This document shows positions 25,274-34,400 of a stretch of DNA of 45,409 bases, in pieces (position 1 is the first letter of the stretch; each line of letters begins with the position of its first letter). The position numbers and the translations under genes are program-made. This DNA is from JBDRNO01 sp043811005 (GTDB lineage Bacteria; Bacteroidota; Bacteroidia; NORP154): NCBI GenBank assembly GCA_043811005.1, contig JBDRNO010000205.1, positions 1 through 45,409 on the forward strand. Reading direction: 5' to 3'. The notes below the pieces were generated by a model, which did not search any database, had not been told where the DNA came from, and saw only the letters and a program-made list of their open reading frames with translations.

Positions 25274-28200
25274 CTAATGGATCATTCCATTGATATATGT
25301 GTATGGTTGTGTACCGCCCGTTGGAGTTACAGTTGCATTACCGTCATTTACCCCATTACAGCTTACGTTATTAAATGATGTAATGCTGCCTGTCAATACA
25401 GGCGGTTCTGTTATGGTAACGCCTGCGGTAGTGTTGCAATCGTTTGCATCCACAACCGAAACTGTATAATTTCCGGGACATAATCCAGTTGCAGTAGTAC
25501 CTGTTTGAAATGGCGTAGTGTTCCAAAAATATGTATATGGCGGTGTACCACCACTTGCGGTGAGCGTAGCCGAACCGTCACACAGTCCATTACAACTGAT
25601 ATTTGTAATGCTTGTAATACTCGCGATAAGAAGTGGCGGTTCTGTGATCATCACACTTGCTGTTGTGATACAACCATTAGCATCAGTAACAGTGACCGTA
25701 TAGTTACCAGGGGACAAGCTTGTTGCCATTGTAGTAGTTTGCGTCATACCATCATTCCATAGATACGTATATGGAGCAATGCCCCCGGAGGAGGTGACAG
25801 TTGCCGAACCATCATTTGCCCCGTAACAAGTTATGTCTGTACTGCTCGTAATATTGGCAATGAGTAAAGGTGGTTCATTAATAACTGCATTCATTGTTGT
25901 ATTACATCCAATAGCATCTGTTACTGTTACCGCATAATTCCCGGCAGAAAGACCTGTTGCTGTAGAACCCGTTTGTAACGGGCTTGTATTCCATGAATAT
26001 GTATAAGGAGGCGACTCCCCGGATGCAATTACCGAGGCTTCCCCATCTGAGCTGCCATTACAATTTACATCAATGGTATTTATGCCGGGTATTATAGGAA
26101 GGGGTTGGCTTACTGTTGCGGTTAATGTTGCCTGGCAGCCATTGGCATCTGTAACAGTTACCGTATAACTGCCCGCTGTAAGTCCGGTTGCAGTAGAGCC
26201 CGTTTGTAACGGGTTTGTATTCCACGAATAACTATAAGGAGGTGTACTGCCGGAGGCAGTTATAGAAATACCCCCATCATTCCCACCATAACAGGTTATA
26301 TTATTAACCCAATCAACTGTAATTGTTATAGCCAGATCGCTGATACATACTGTCCCTATTGCTGCACATCCGTTTGAATCGGTTACGATAATATCATAAC
26401 AACCTGCCGGAAGACCGGTAGCACAACTTGTATTTTGTACAGGAGCGGTATTCCAAAAATATGTATAGGGGGGGATGCCTCCGGAAGCAGTTACACATGC
26501 TTCTCCATCTGCATTTCCGCAATTGGCGGGGGTTGTACTAATTGAGAAAGATAATATAGCCGGCTCATTGATTATCACAATAGCTAAAGCATTACAGCCA
26601 TTATTATCCGTAACTGTTGCAGTGTACATTCCTGCATAAAGACCCGTAGCTGTGGCAGATGTTTGAGAATTTGGGTCATTCCATTGGTAAGTATAGGGAG
26701 AAATACCACCTATAGGTGTCACTATTGCTTCTCCATTAGAATATCCGTTACAGCTTGCATTTATCCTGCTGGTGATAGTAGCTATTAGCTGGGAGGGCTC
26801 ACTTATGATTATGCTTAAAGTAGTATCACAGCCATTGGCATCGGTAACTGTTACCGAATAATTACCTGCTTCAAGCCCTGTAGCTGTTGCAGATGTCTGA
26901 ACAGGAGACGTATTCCAGGAATATGTATAAAGCGGAGTTCCTCCACTTGAGGTGAGCATAGCCGAACCGTCACTCCCGCCATAACAGCCCACATCTGTGA
27001 TGCTGCTGATATTTGCAGAAAGAGCGGCAGGTTCATTAATAACCACGCTTACTGTAATATTACAGCCATTGTTATCGGTAACGGTTACAGAATAAGTAGC
27101 TGCTGTAAGCCCGGTGGCAGTGGCAGTAGTTTGGGCATCATTATTATCCCATAAATAACTATATGGCGCTGTACCTCCACTTGCGGTGAGCGTAGCCGAA
27201 CCGTCATTGCCGCCATAACAGCTAACAGGAATTATACCTGTAATATTTGCCGTGAGCAATGGTGGTTCGATGATCGTAACGCTTGTTGTTGTATCACAGC
27301 CATTGGAGTCGGTAACAGTTACATTATAAATTCCCTGTGCCAGTCCTGTTGCTGTAGTCGATGATTGAAATGGTGTTGTGTCCCAAACATAAGTATAAGG
27401 AGGGGTTCCACCACTTGTGGTGAGCGTAGCCGAACCGTCATTAAAGCCATTGCAGCTAATATTCGTACTGGCAGTAATATTTGCCGTAAGGGGATCCGGT
27501 TCGGTTAATATTATACTATCTGAGGCAGTACATCCATTGGAATCTGTAACAGTAACAGAATAGGTGCCAGCCGTGAGCCCGGTGGCTGTGGCATTAGTTT
27601 GGGCAGAAATATCGTTCCATAAATAACTATAAGGCGCTGTACCTCCGCTTGCGGTGAGCGTAGCCGAACCATCATTGCTTCCATAACAACTTGCATTAGC
27701 GCTGTCTGAAATATCAACAGCGAGCAAAAGTGGTTCTGTAATAACAATGCTTAATGTTGTATCGCACCCATTGACATCGGTGATAATTACCGTATATACA
27801 CCTGTATCAAGACCGGTAGCTGCTGAATCGGTTTGAGCAGCCGGGTCATCCCATTGATAAGTAAATGGTGGAGCGCCCCCGCTTGTGGTGACCGTAGCGG
27901 AACCATCACTAAAACCGTTACAGCTAATGTTGGAAGTCATTAAACCAACTGCCGCACCAAAAGTAAATAACGTAATGGTAACAGTATCTGTAACGGCAGG
28001 GCAACTACCGTTACCTGTAGTAGTAAGAACAAGCGTTACAGAACCACTTGTAATTTCTGATGAAGATGGTATATATATAGTGTTTAGTGAATCGGCAGCC
28101 GGGATAAAGGTGCCGTTCCCTCCTGACCAAATACCACCGCTTGCTGCGGTAACTGTCCCTGACAGTTGTATAGAATCGTTACTGACACAAACCGTTTGGT

Positions 28201-29173
28201 CGGGACCTGCATAAGCGGTTATTGATGAAGCAAATGACGTTACAGTAGTAGTATCAAAAGCCGGGGGGCAGCCGGGATAAGAAGTGTCGGCAACCATTAC
28301 CCAATATGTGCCGGTATTAACATTAACAGATTGTGTTGTATCACCAGTGCTCCAGAAGTATGTATAAGGTGGTGTGCCTCCAATTCCATTGGCTGTAATG
28401 GTTACACTTGTATCGCCAAAACAGATAGTTGGGATCTCCGGTAATATCTCGGCAAAGAGTTCTGTATTAAAATAAATTCTGACCGTATCACAGACTTCGA
28501 GAAGTGAATCACAACCTCCTGCCGGTGTGCCGCACACCTGGTAATCAACAAAAGGGGGAAAGCCAATCTGTGCCGTTACAACTACAGTGTCGCAACCGGA
28601 AGTACAGCTTAAATATGAATCATAATCACCTGTTGAGCCCGGATAAACAGAGGTCCAGATTATTGTAGAAATATCATATCCCATGGCATATATTATACCT
28701 GTACACCCTTCATTAATAGCAATACCGGGAGATACGGAAGGTTTGGGAATAGAAAGAATAGTATATTGATTATCATTGTTGCCGGGCTTGCAAAATGTGA
28801 TCCTGTGGGGTCCTACACCGGCAATGCAAAGCTTTTCACCAACGGGTATTGGATTTGAACACTCTACCTGGTAATACAGCGCACCCGGTGGAACGGCTCC
28901 GGAGTAAATATCAAAAATTATAGCTTCAGCTTCCGGGTCAAGGGTCAACCAAAATTCAATGCACCTGTCAGGGAATGTAGCTCCGCAGCATTGGTCAGCC
29001 CTTGACGTGTCCGGGCTGATCCATACGCTGTCGGGATTACCGGTCAAATCCACAATAAACGAAGGGGTATTAGGACCGCAGGAGTCGGACTGAGCATAAA
29101 CGCTAAAATAATTACATAATAAAAATAATGTAAGATATATGATGGATCTATATTTTATTCTTGTCTTTCTCAT
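25274..29173 (-). CDS. Giant SprB-repeat adhesin, N-terminal part (before frameshift)
   Basis: A 1299-aa frame from ATG 29173. A longer frame reaches 29227, but the start at 29173 gives a clean signal peptide (MRKTRIKYRSIIYLTLFLLC ... VYAQ), and a -7 box lies between the two candidates. After the signal comes a Cys-rich N-terminal domain of about 230 residues (DQCCGATFPDRCIEFWLTLD; RITFCKPGNNDNQYTI). A PKD-like unit (ICFGDTSVTITANGIGG) and an Ig-like unit (AGPDQTVCVSNDSIQLSG) follow, then 12 SprB-type repeats. The last repeat breaks off after GGTQPYTY and ends INGMIH at a stop. Removing 2 bp near 25293-25298 restores YQWNDPLVQT and the frame of the downstream part, giving about 3,011 codons and 28 SprB repeats in total. 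Confidence 0.85.
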   Translation of the reverse strand: MRKTRIKYRSIIYLTLFLLCNYFSVYAQSDSCGPNTPSFIVDLTGNPDSVWISPDTSRADQCCGATFPDRCIEFWLTLDPEAEAIIFDIYSGAVPPGALYYQVECSNPIPVGEKLCIAGVGPHRITFCKPGNNDNQYTILSIPKPSVSPGIAINEGCTGIIYAMGYDISTIIWTSVYPGSTGDYDSYLSCTSGCDTVVVTAQIGFPPFVDYQVCGTPAGGCDSLLEVCDTVRIYFNTELFAEILPEIPTICFGDTSVTITANGIGGTPPYTYFWSTGDTTQSVNVNTGTYWVMVADTSYPGCPPAFDTTTVTSFASSITAYAGPDQTVCVSNDSIQLSGTVTAASGGIWSGGNGTFIPAADSLNTIYIPSSSEITSGSVTLVLTTTGNGSCPAVTDTVTITLFTFGAAVGLMTSNISCNGFSDGSATVTTSGGAPPFTYQWDDPAAQTDSAATGLDTGVYTVIITDVNGCDTTLSIVITEPLLLAVDISDSANASCYGSNDGSATLTASGGTAPYSYLWNDISAQTNATATGLTAGTYSVTVTDSNGCTASDSIILTEPDPLTANITASTNISCNGFNDGSATLTTSGGTPPYTYVWDTTPFQSSTTATGLAQGIYNVTVTDSNGCDTTTSVTIIEPPLLTANITGIIPVSCYGGNDGSATLTASGGTAPYSYLWDNNDAQTTATATGLTAATYSVTVTDNNGCNITVSVVINEPAALSANISSITDVGCYGGSDGSAMLTSSGGTPLYTYSWNTSPVQTSATATGLEAGNYSVTVTDANGCDTTLSIIISEPSQLIATITSRINASCNGYSNGEAIVTPIGGISPYTYQWNDPNSQTSATATGLYAGMYTATVTDNNGCNALAIVIINEPAILSFSISTTPANCGNADGEACVTASGGIPPYTYFWNTAPVQNTSCATGLPAGCYDIIVTDSNGCAAIGTVCISDLAITITVDWVNNITCYGGNDGGISITASGSTPPYSYSWNTNPLQTGSTATGLTAGSYTVTVTDANGCQATLTATVSQPLPIIPGINTIDVNCNGSSDGEASVIASGESPPYTYSWNTSPLQTGSTATGLSAGNYAVTVTDAIGCNTTMNAVINEPPLLIANITSSTDITCYGANDGSATVTSSGGIAPYTYLWNDGMTQTTTMATSLSPGNYTVTVTDANGCITTASVMITEPPLLIASITSITNISCNGLCDGSATLTASGGTPPYTYFWNTTPFQTGTTATGLCPGNYTVSVVDANDCNTTAGVTITEPPVLTGSITSFNNVSCNGVNDGNATVTPTGGTQPYTYINGMIH

Positions 29174-29202
29174 ACAAAACTTTATGTAGATATTTAACTT
29201 TT

Positions 29203-29210
29203 CAAAGTTA
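29203..29210 (-). promoter_or_regulatory. -7 box upstream of the giant adhesin
   Basis: On the - strand TAACTTTG fits TAnnTTTG, about 30 nt before the ATG at 29173. No clear -33 element is seen. Its place supports the shorter start. Confidence 0.4.
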
Positions 29211-29227
29211 TCAATAATAAATTCCAA

Positions 29228-29845
29228 AATGAGATTGCCTAAATAATTTATTGTCTTATTTATAGACGTTACTGCTATTCATTTAGTTGCCATCTTTGAT
29301 AAAAAAGTATTTCGCATGTTAAACCTGAATTCTACTTTCCCTGTTCACTGATCGTTCCATAATATTAATTAATTTATAAAACTATGTTTTTTATAATATT
29401 ATACGGAATTATATAATTAAAGTTTGGATTTATCTATAAGACAAAATCCATATATTCTGTAAGTATTTCACCTATATTTCAGTAGTTGTTTGTTGTACAC
29501 TAAATGAATATGAGCTTGTAATATATAGAAATTTCAAAAAATATTAATAAAAAACCACAGATAAATTTTTATCTGTGTCATCTGTGAAACCCGCATGGTT
29601 TTAAATTACAAAAAATGATGAAAAGAATGTAATACAATTGAAATTTATCATTCTCATTATAAACCAAATGCAAATGCGGGTTCACGAATACCGTTAAAAG
29701 CAAATTATTATATGAGTAAATCTGTGGTTTCATTCCGTTAATTAATTTGCAAACTCATTCAGTTTTGGTATACAATCTTGTGGTTTGAGCGTAGTTTATT
29801 GCTGGGTTAACAAATGTGTTGCATGCGGTATGGGTGTCAACCTTT
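29228..29845. other. Non-coding interval with a split dispersed repeat
   Basis: About 620 bp with no gene. 29228-29550 is AT-rich and holds nothing I recognise. 29551-29773 is the second copy of the inverted-arm repeat. Confidence 0.5.
29551..29773. repeat. Dispersed intergenic repeat, copy 2, with a 130-bp insertion
   Basis: The left half (AACCACAGAT ... ATCTGTGTCATCTGTGAA, ending 29588) and right half (AATCTGTGGTTTCATT ... TTTTGGTATA) match 5353-5453 but are separated by about 130 extra bases. Near its left end the insert has AACCCGCAT (29588-29596), which is inverted at 29674-29682 (ATGCGGGTT). Confidence 0.65.
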
Positions 29846-31399
29846 TTATTTTTTCTTTAATTCAAAGTTTTTGGTGATACCGGTTTCAAGGTGGGCATTT
29901 GTTATTGATATTTTATGAAGACTGTCATAATAGCCATCTTTAACAATATAAATTAAGTATTCTCCATGTTCCAAAACTCCAAATAAAAATTTACCATTTT
30001 TTGTTGTTTTAATTATATTGACTACATCGGATTCCTTGAGCAATCTAACCCAAGCCCCTTGAAGCCCGACCCCGTCATTGCTCACAGTACCGTTCAATTG
30101 AATCAAACCAAGCTCTTTAACCCCGGATGAGGTTGTAGTATCTTCCTCTATAGTTACCGTATTCTCTGCAAAAGTATCTGTTGATAAGGTGTCAGGAGTT
30201 GTCTCACTATCTATTGTTTCTGGTGGTTGAGAGTGGGTTTCATCAGGAGGAAGGTTAAACTTCATTGATAAAACCTTAAGTAAAGAGTCCACACCATTTC
30301 CCATTGCTTTTTTCTCCGAATGTTCGGATTCGGTTAAAGTATCTGCTAAGGTATCAGTAAGTGTTTTTGAAATTTGAGAACTATCCTCACCAGGAGAAGA
30401 AATGGATTTGACTGATAGGTCTTCAGGCAAAGAATCAGCAGGAACTGCTTTTGTGATCGACTCGTCATAAGTTTCATCTATTTGTTTTTTTCCGGGAGAT
30501 TCCAACGAGACATTATAACTTAACATAAACTCATGAGAGCCATGATTGAAAGAAGCCATTTTTGATATTGTATAATCAAAAGCATAACCGAATTTTATCC
30601 GTTCCTTAAAACAGTATTGGATGCAAAGGGCTATTGCATCTCCTGTCCTGTATGATCCACCAATAGTCAACATCTCTTTAAATGTAGCATTAATATTCAT
30701 GTCTATTTGAATGGGTGCGGATGAAACATATTTTATAAGCAATACCGGCTCAATTTTGATGTTTTCACCTGTATTGATACTATATCCGCCTGTTAAAAAA
30801 TAATGTCTGGATAATCGTGAAATAGTAGCCCTGTTATAATCGGAATAATTTAATTTGCCCTGAATAAGATGATGGATGGAAGCTCCCAGGTAAAGTCTGT
30901 TGAAACGGTAATACATTCCACAAGCAGCATCTGGAATCAATATGCTCTCTTTATTTAGTGGAAGAGCATTATCAATCTGATCTGCCTTTAAAAGATTGTT
31001 AAAGAATATTGATTGATTAATAATTCCGCCTTCCAAACCAAAGGATAACTTCCCTTTTGCTAATTCTAAATGATATGAATAAATGGCTGTAGCAGATGTC
31101 TGATCGGTTATTCCTATTTCATTATTTAATATTTTTAAACCAATGCCCATAGACTTCGTTCGTATAGGTGCATGTACACTAAAAACCTGTGTGTGCGGTG
31201 CGCCTTCTACCCCGATAAATTTGTTTTTAAATGTTAATGTGCTACTGATTATGTTTGAGCTTCCTGCATAAGCGGGATTTATTATTAATTTATTAAAACT
31301 GTATTGACTGAAAAGAGGGTCTTGTTGGGCTTTTAATTGAATATTGAATATTGTATATTGAATATTGAAAAGTAATAATATGGAAATTATTTTTTTCAT
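29846..31399 (-). CDS. PorP/SprF-family T9SS protein fused to a C-terminal regulatory-like domain (copy 1)
   Basis: A 517-aa outer-membrane protein. The signal peptide (about 1-24) is followed by the PorP/SprF domain (about 25-305) with the family opening QDPLFSQYSFNKLIINPAYA, and later GGSYRTGDAIALCIQY and FGYAFDYTIS. Usual family members stop at about 300-330 residues. This one continues with a Ser/Thr/Glu-rich linker (about 306-430) and a carboxypeptidase-regulatory-like beta-sandwich (about 432-517; LIQLNGTVSNDGVGLQGAWV, then YLIYIVKDGYYD). It lies 74 bp behind the adhesin gene 31474-35814, the order known for sprB-sprF, so it probably helps export or anchor that adhesin. The signal peptide hydrophobic part is coded by AATATTGAA-type short repeats (31330-31370). 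A close paralogue is at 37367-39022. Confidence 0.88.
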   Translation of the reverse strand: MKKIISILLLFNIQYTIFNIQLKAQQDPLFSQYSFNKLIINPAYAGSSNIISSTLTFKNKFIGVEGAPHTQVFSVHAPIRTKSMGIGLKILNNEIGITDQTSATAIYSYHLELAKGKLSFGLEGGIINQSIFFNNLLKADQIDNALPLNKESILIPDAACGMYYRFNRLYLGASIHHLIQGKLNYSDYNRATISRLSRHYFLTGGYSINTGENIKIEPVLLIKYVSSAPIQIDMNINATFKEMLTIGGSYRTGDAIALCIQYCFKERIKFGYAFDYTISKMASFNHGSHEFMLSYNVSLESPGKKQIDETYDESITKAVPADSLPEDLSVKSISSPGEDSSQISKTLTDTLADTLTESEHSEKKAMGNGVDSLLKVLSMKFNLPPDETHSQPPETIDSETTPDTLSTDTFAENTVTIEEDTTTSSGVKELGLIQLNGTVSNDGVGLQGAWVRLLKESDVVNIIKTTKNGKFLFGVLEHGEYLIYIVKDGYYDSLHKISITNAHLETGITKNFELKKK

Positions 31400-31473
31400 A
31401 TTTTGCTCATTTGTTATTAGTCTATTATTTCCTTATTTCCCTATTCCCAGATACCCTTATTTCCGATACCCTA

Positions 31474-34400
31474 TCACCTGTGAATCATAACAAAACCTGT
31501 GTAAGGGTGAGCTCCATCACCCAAATCAAGTATATAAAAATAAGTCCCATCAGGTAACCTGCTTCCATTATTTGATGTGCCATCCCAATGATTGTTTTCA
31601 TTATGATATTCGTTAGTGCTAAACACAATATTACCCCAGCGGTTAAAAATTAGTATTTTGTTTTTGGGAAAAGACTCTATACCATATATTTTAAATATGT
31701 CATTAGCATCATCTCCATTAGGGGTAATTACCTGTGGAATTTCTGCTAAACAGACCTCAACTGTAACGGTTATCTCATCAGTATCAGAACAAGCAATATT
31801 TGACACGATTACAGTATAAATAATAGATGATGAGGGATTTGCCACCGGGCTTTGGCAATCGGTGCAACTTAATCCTGTGGGTGGGCTCCAGATGTAAGAG
31901 CCACCCCCACTTGCATTTAAAGTCGTGCTTTCACCTTTACATATAGTAACATCATTTCCTGCATCAGCGATTGGTGAAGCATTATCTGCATCAATGATAA
32001 TGGAACCAGCCACTGCACATCCATTGGCATCTGTTACTGTCACGTTATAGTATCCTGCACATAAACCAGTTGCAGTTGAATCAGTTTGTCCGCCAACTGG
32101 AGGATCCCATAAGTAGGTGTAAGGTGTCAAACCACCTGCCGGTTCTACCGTTGCTGTTCCATCACACACATTACTACAGCTTGCATTGGTTTGGGAGATA
32201 TGGGCGGTAGGGAATGTTATTGTTATACTACCTGATACAATACAGCCGTTGGCATCATTTACGATTATTGTATAAGTTCCAGCACATAACCCCGTTGCTA
32301 TAGAATCTGTTTGTGTCAGTGGATCGTTCCATAAGTAATTGTAGGGGGGAGTACCACCTAATGGTATGGCTATAGCTTCTCCATCACAAATTCCAAGACA
32401 TGTCGCATTGGTTTGCAATATTAAAACGGAAGGTTCTGTAATGATTACGGTTGAGGTATTTGTACAGTTATTAGCATCAGTAACAATTGTATTATAGGTT
32501 CCAAAACATAAGTTTGTGGCTGTTGAGTCAGTTTGTGTAAATAGATCGTCCCACAAGTAAGTAAAGGGGGGCGTTCCTCCATATGGCGTTACGGTAGCGC
32601 TTCCGTCACAGGTATCAGCACAACTAACGAAAGTGGTATCTGTTATAACAGGTGTTAATGCCGGTGGCTCAGTGATCGTCACAGGAGCTGTTGCTATACA
32701 ACCACCGCTATCGGTAACTACTGCCAGATAATTTCCTGCACATAAACCCATTATGATTGAATCTGTCTGCCCTGCTATAGTATCGGCAGGTAAATTCATC
32801 CATGCATAAGTAAGAGGTGGCACCCCACCCGGTGCCGACACAACTGCCTCACCATCACATCCACCATTACAACTCACATCTATACTTGTATCAATAATGG
32901 CTGCCCAGCCACCCGGTGCGGTAATCGCCACTGCTAATGTTGTAATACAGCCATTAGCATCTGTTATGATTATGTTATAAGTTCCTGCACACAAGCCACT
33001 TGCTGTTGAAACGGTCTGAATCAACGGGTCATCCCATAAATAGGTATATGGAGCCATGCCTCCTGATGGGGTTGCGGTAGCAGAACCATCACATCCGCAA
33101 ACAGCATTTGAACTATTTGTAATTGTAGACGTCAATACCGGCGGTTCGGTAATGGTAATGATTGATACAGCGAAACAACCGTTGGCATCGTCTATTACTA
33201 CATTATAGGTTCCCGCACATAAGTTATCCGCTGTTGGAGCAGCCTGGCCGATAGGGTTCAATAAATCATCAAGCCAGTTATATGTATAAGGAGGAGTGCC
33301 CCCCACCGGTGTTACTGTTGCGGTTCCATCACATAAGCCATTACAGGTAACATCTGTGCTGGACGTAATACTTGATATAAATATTGCAGGTTCGGTAATG
33401 ATTACTGGTGCAGTTGTAATACAACCGTTATTATCAGTAACTACAGCAGTATAATCCCCGGCTCCGGCACACAGACCTGTTATTATCGAATTGGTTTCGG
33501 TAGATAATATTATACCAAGAGAATCCCATGCATAAGTATAAGGTAGTACCCCTCCCGATACCAATATTATTGCCTCACCATCGCATACGCCATTACAGCT
33601 TGCATTAATATTGTTAATAGTAGATATTAATCCTCCTGCACTGGCTATCGCAACTGCTAATGTTTCAATACAGTTGTTGGAATCGGTCACTGTTACCGTA
33701 TAAGTTGAAGCACATAAGCTATCTGCTGTTGGAGTTGTTTGTCCACCTGCCGCAGGATCCCATAAATAAGTGTATGGCAGTGTTCCTCCGCTTATGGTGA
33801 CCGAGGCAGAACCATCACAGCCGTTGCAGCTTGCAGGTGTTGTGCTGCTGAGCCCGATCGTTAATACAGGCGGCTGGGTAACATCAACGGTGTTTACTAC
33901 CATGCAGCCGTTATTGTCAGTTATGATTACATTATAGGTTCCGGCACACAAGTTAGCAGCCGTTGAGTCGGTTTGTGCTTGCGGGTCATCCCATATATTA
34001 GTGTATGGCGGAGTACCTCCTGAAGGTGTTGCTGTTGCCATCCCATCACAAGCCCCGCTGCATTGTGTATAAACCGTATCGGTAATACTTGATGTTAATA
34101 ACGGTGGTTCAATGATTGTAACACATGAGGTATCCGTACATCCGTTAGCATCGGTTACTATTACGCAATACGTTCCCGCACATAAACTATCAGCTATTGA
34201 ATCGGTCTGGGTTAAAAGGTCATCCCATAAATAGCTATAAGGTGCCGTACCTCCACTTGCGGTGAGCGAAGCCGAACCGTCACATATCCCACTACAGTTC
34301 ACATTAATAAAATCTGTAATATTCGACATTATAATATCAGGTTCCGAAATTATCACAGGTGCTATTGTAATACATCCATTGGCGTCAGTAACCGTCACAG

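Noticed and set aside
25286..25300. Programmed ribosomal frameshift in the giant adhesin
   Set aside because: No slippery heptamer or downstream hairpin is apparent at the junction; a 2-bp gain in an AT run explains it. Not excluded by experiment.
27885..28214. Open frames on the + strand opposite the adhesin repeats, and others such as 37581-38141 opposite the PorP/SprF linker
   Set aside because: They are shadows of low-stop repetitive coding DNA, with no family resemblance, start signals or conserved composition.
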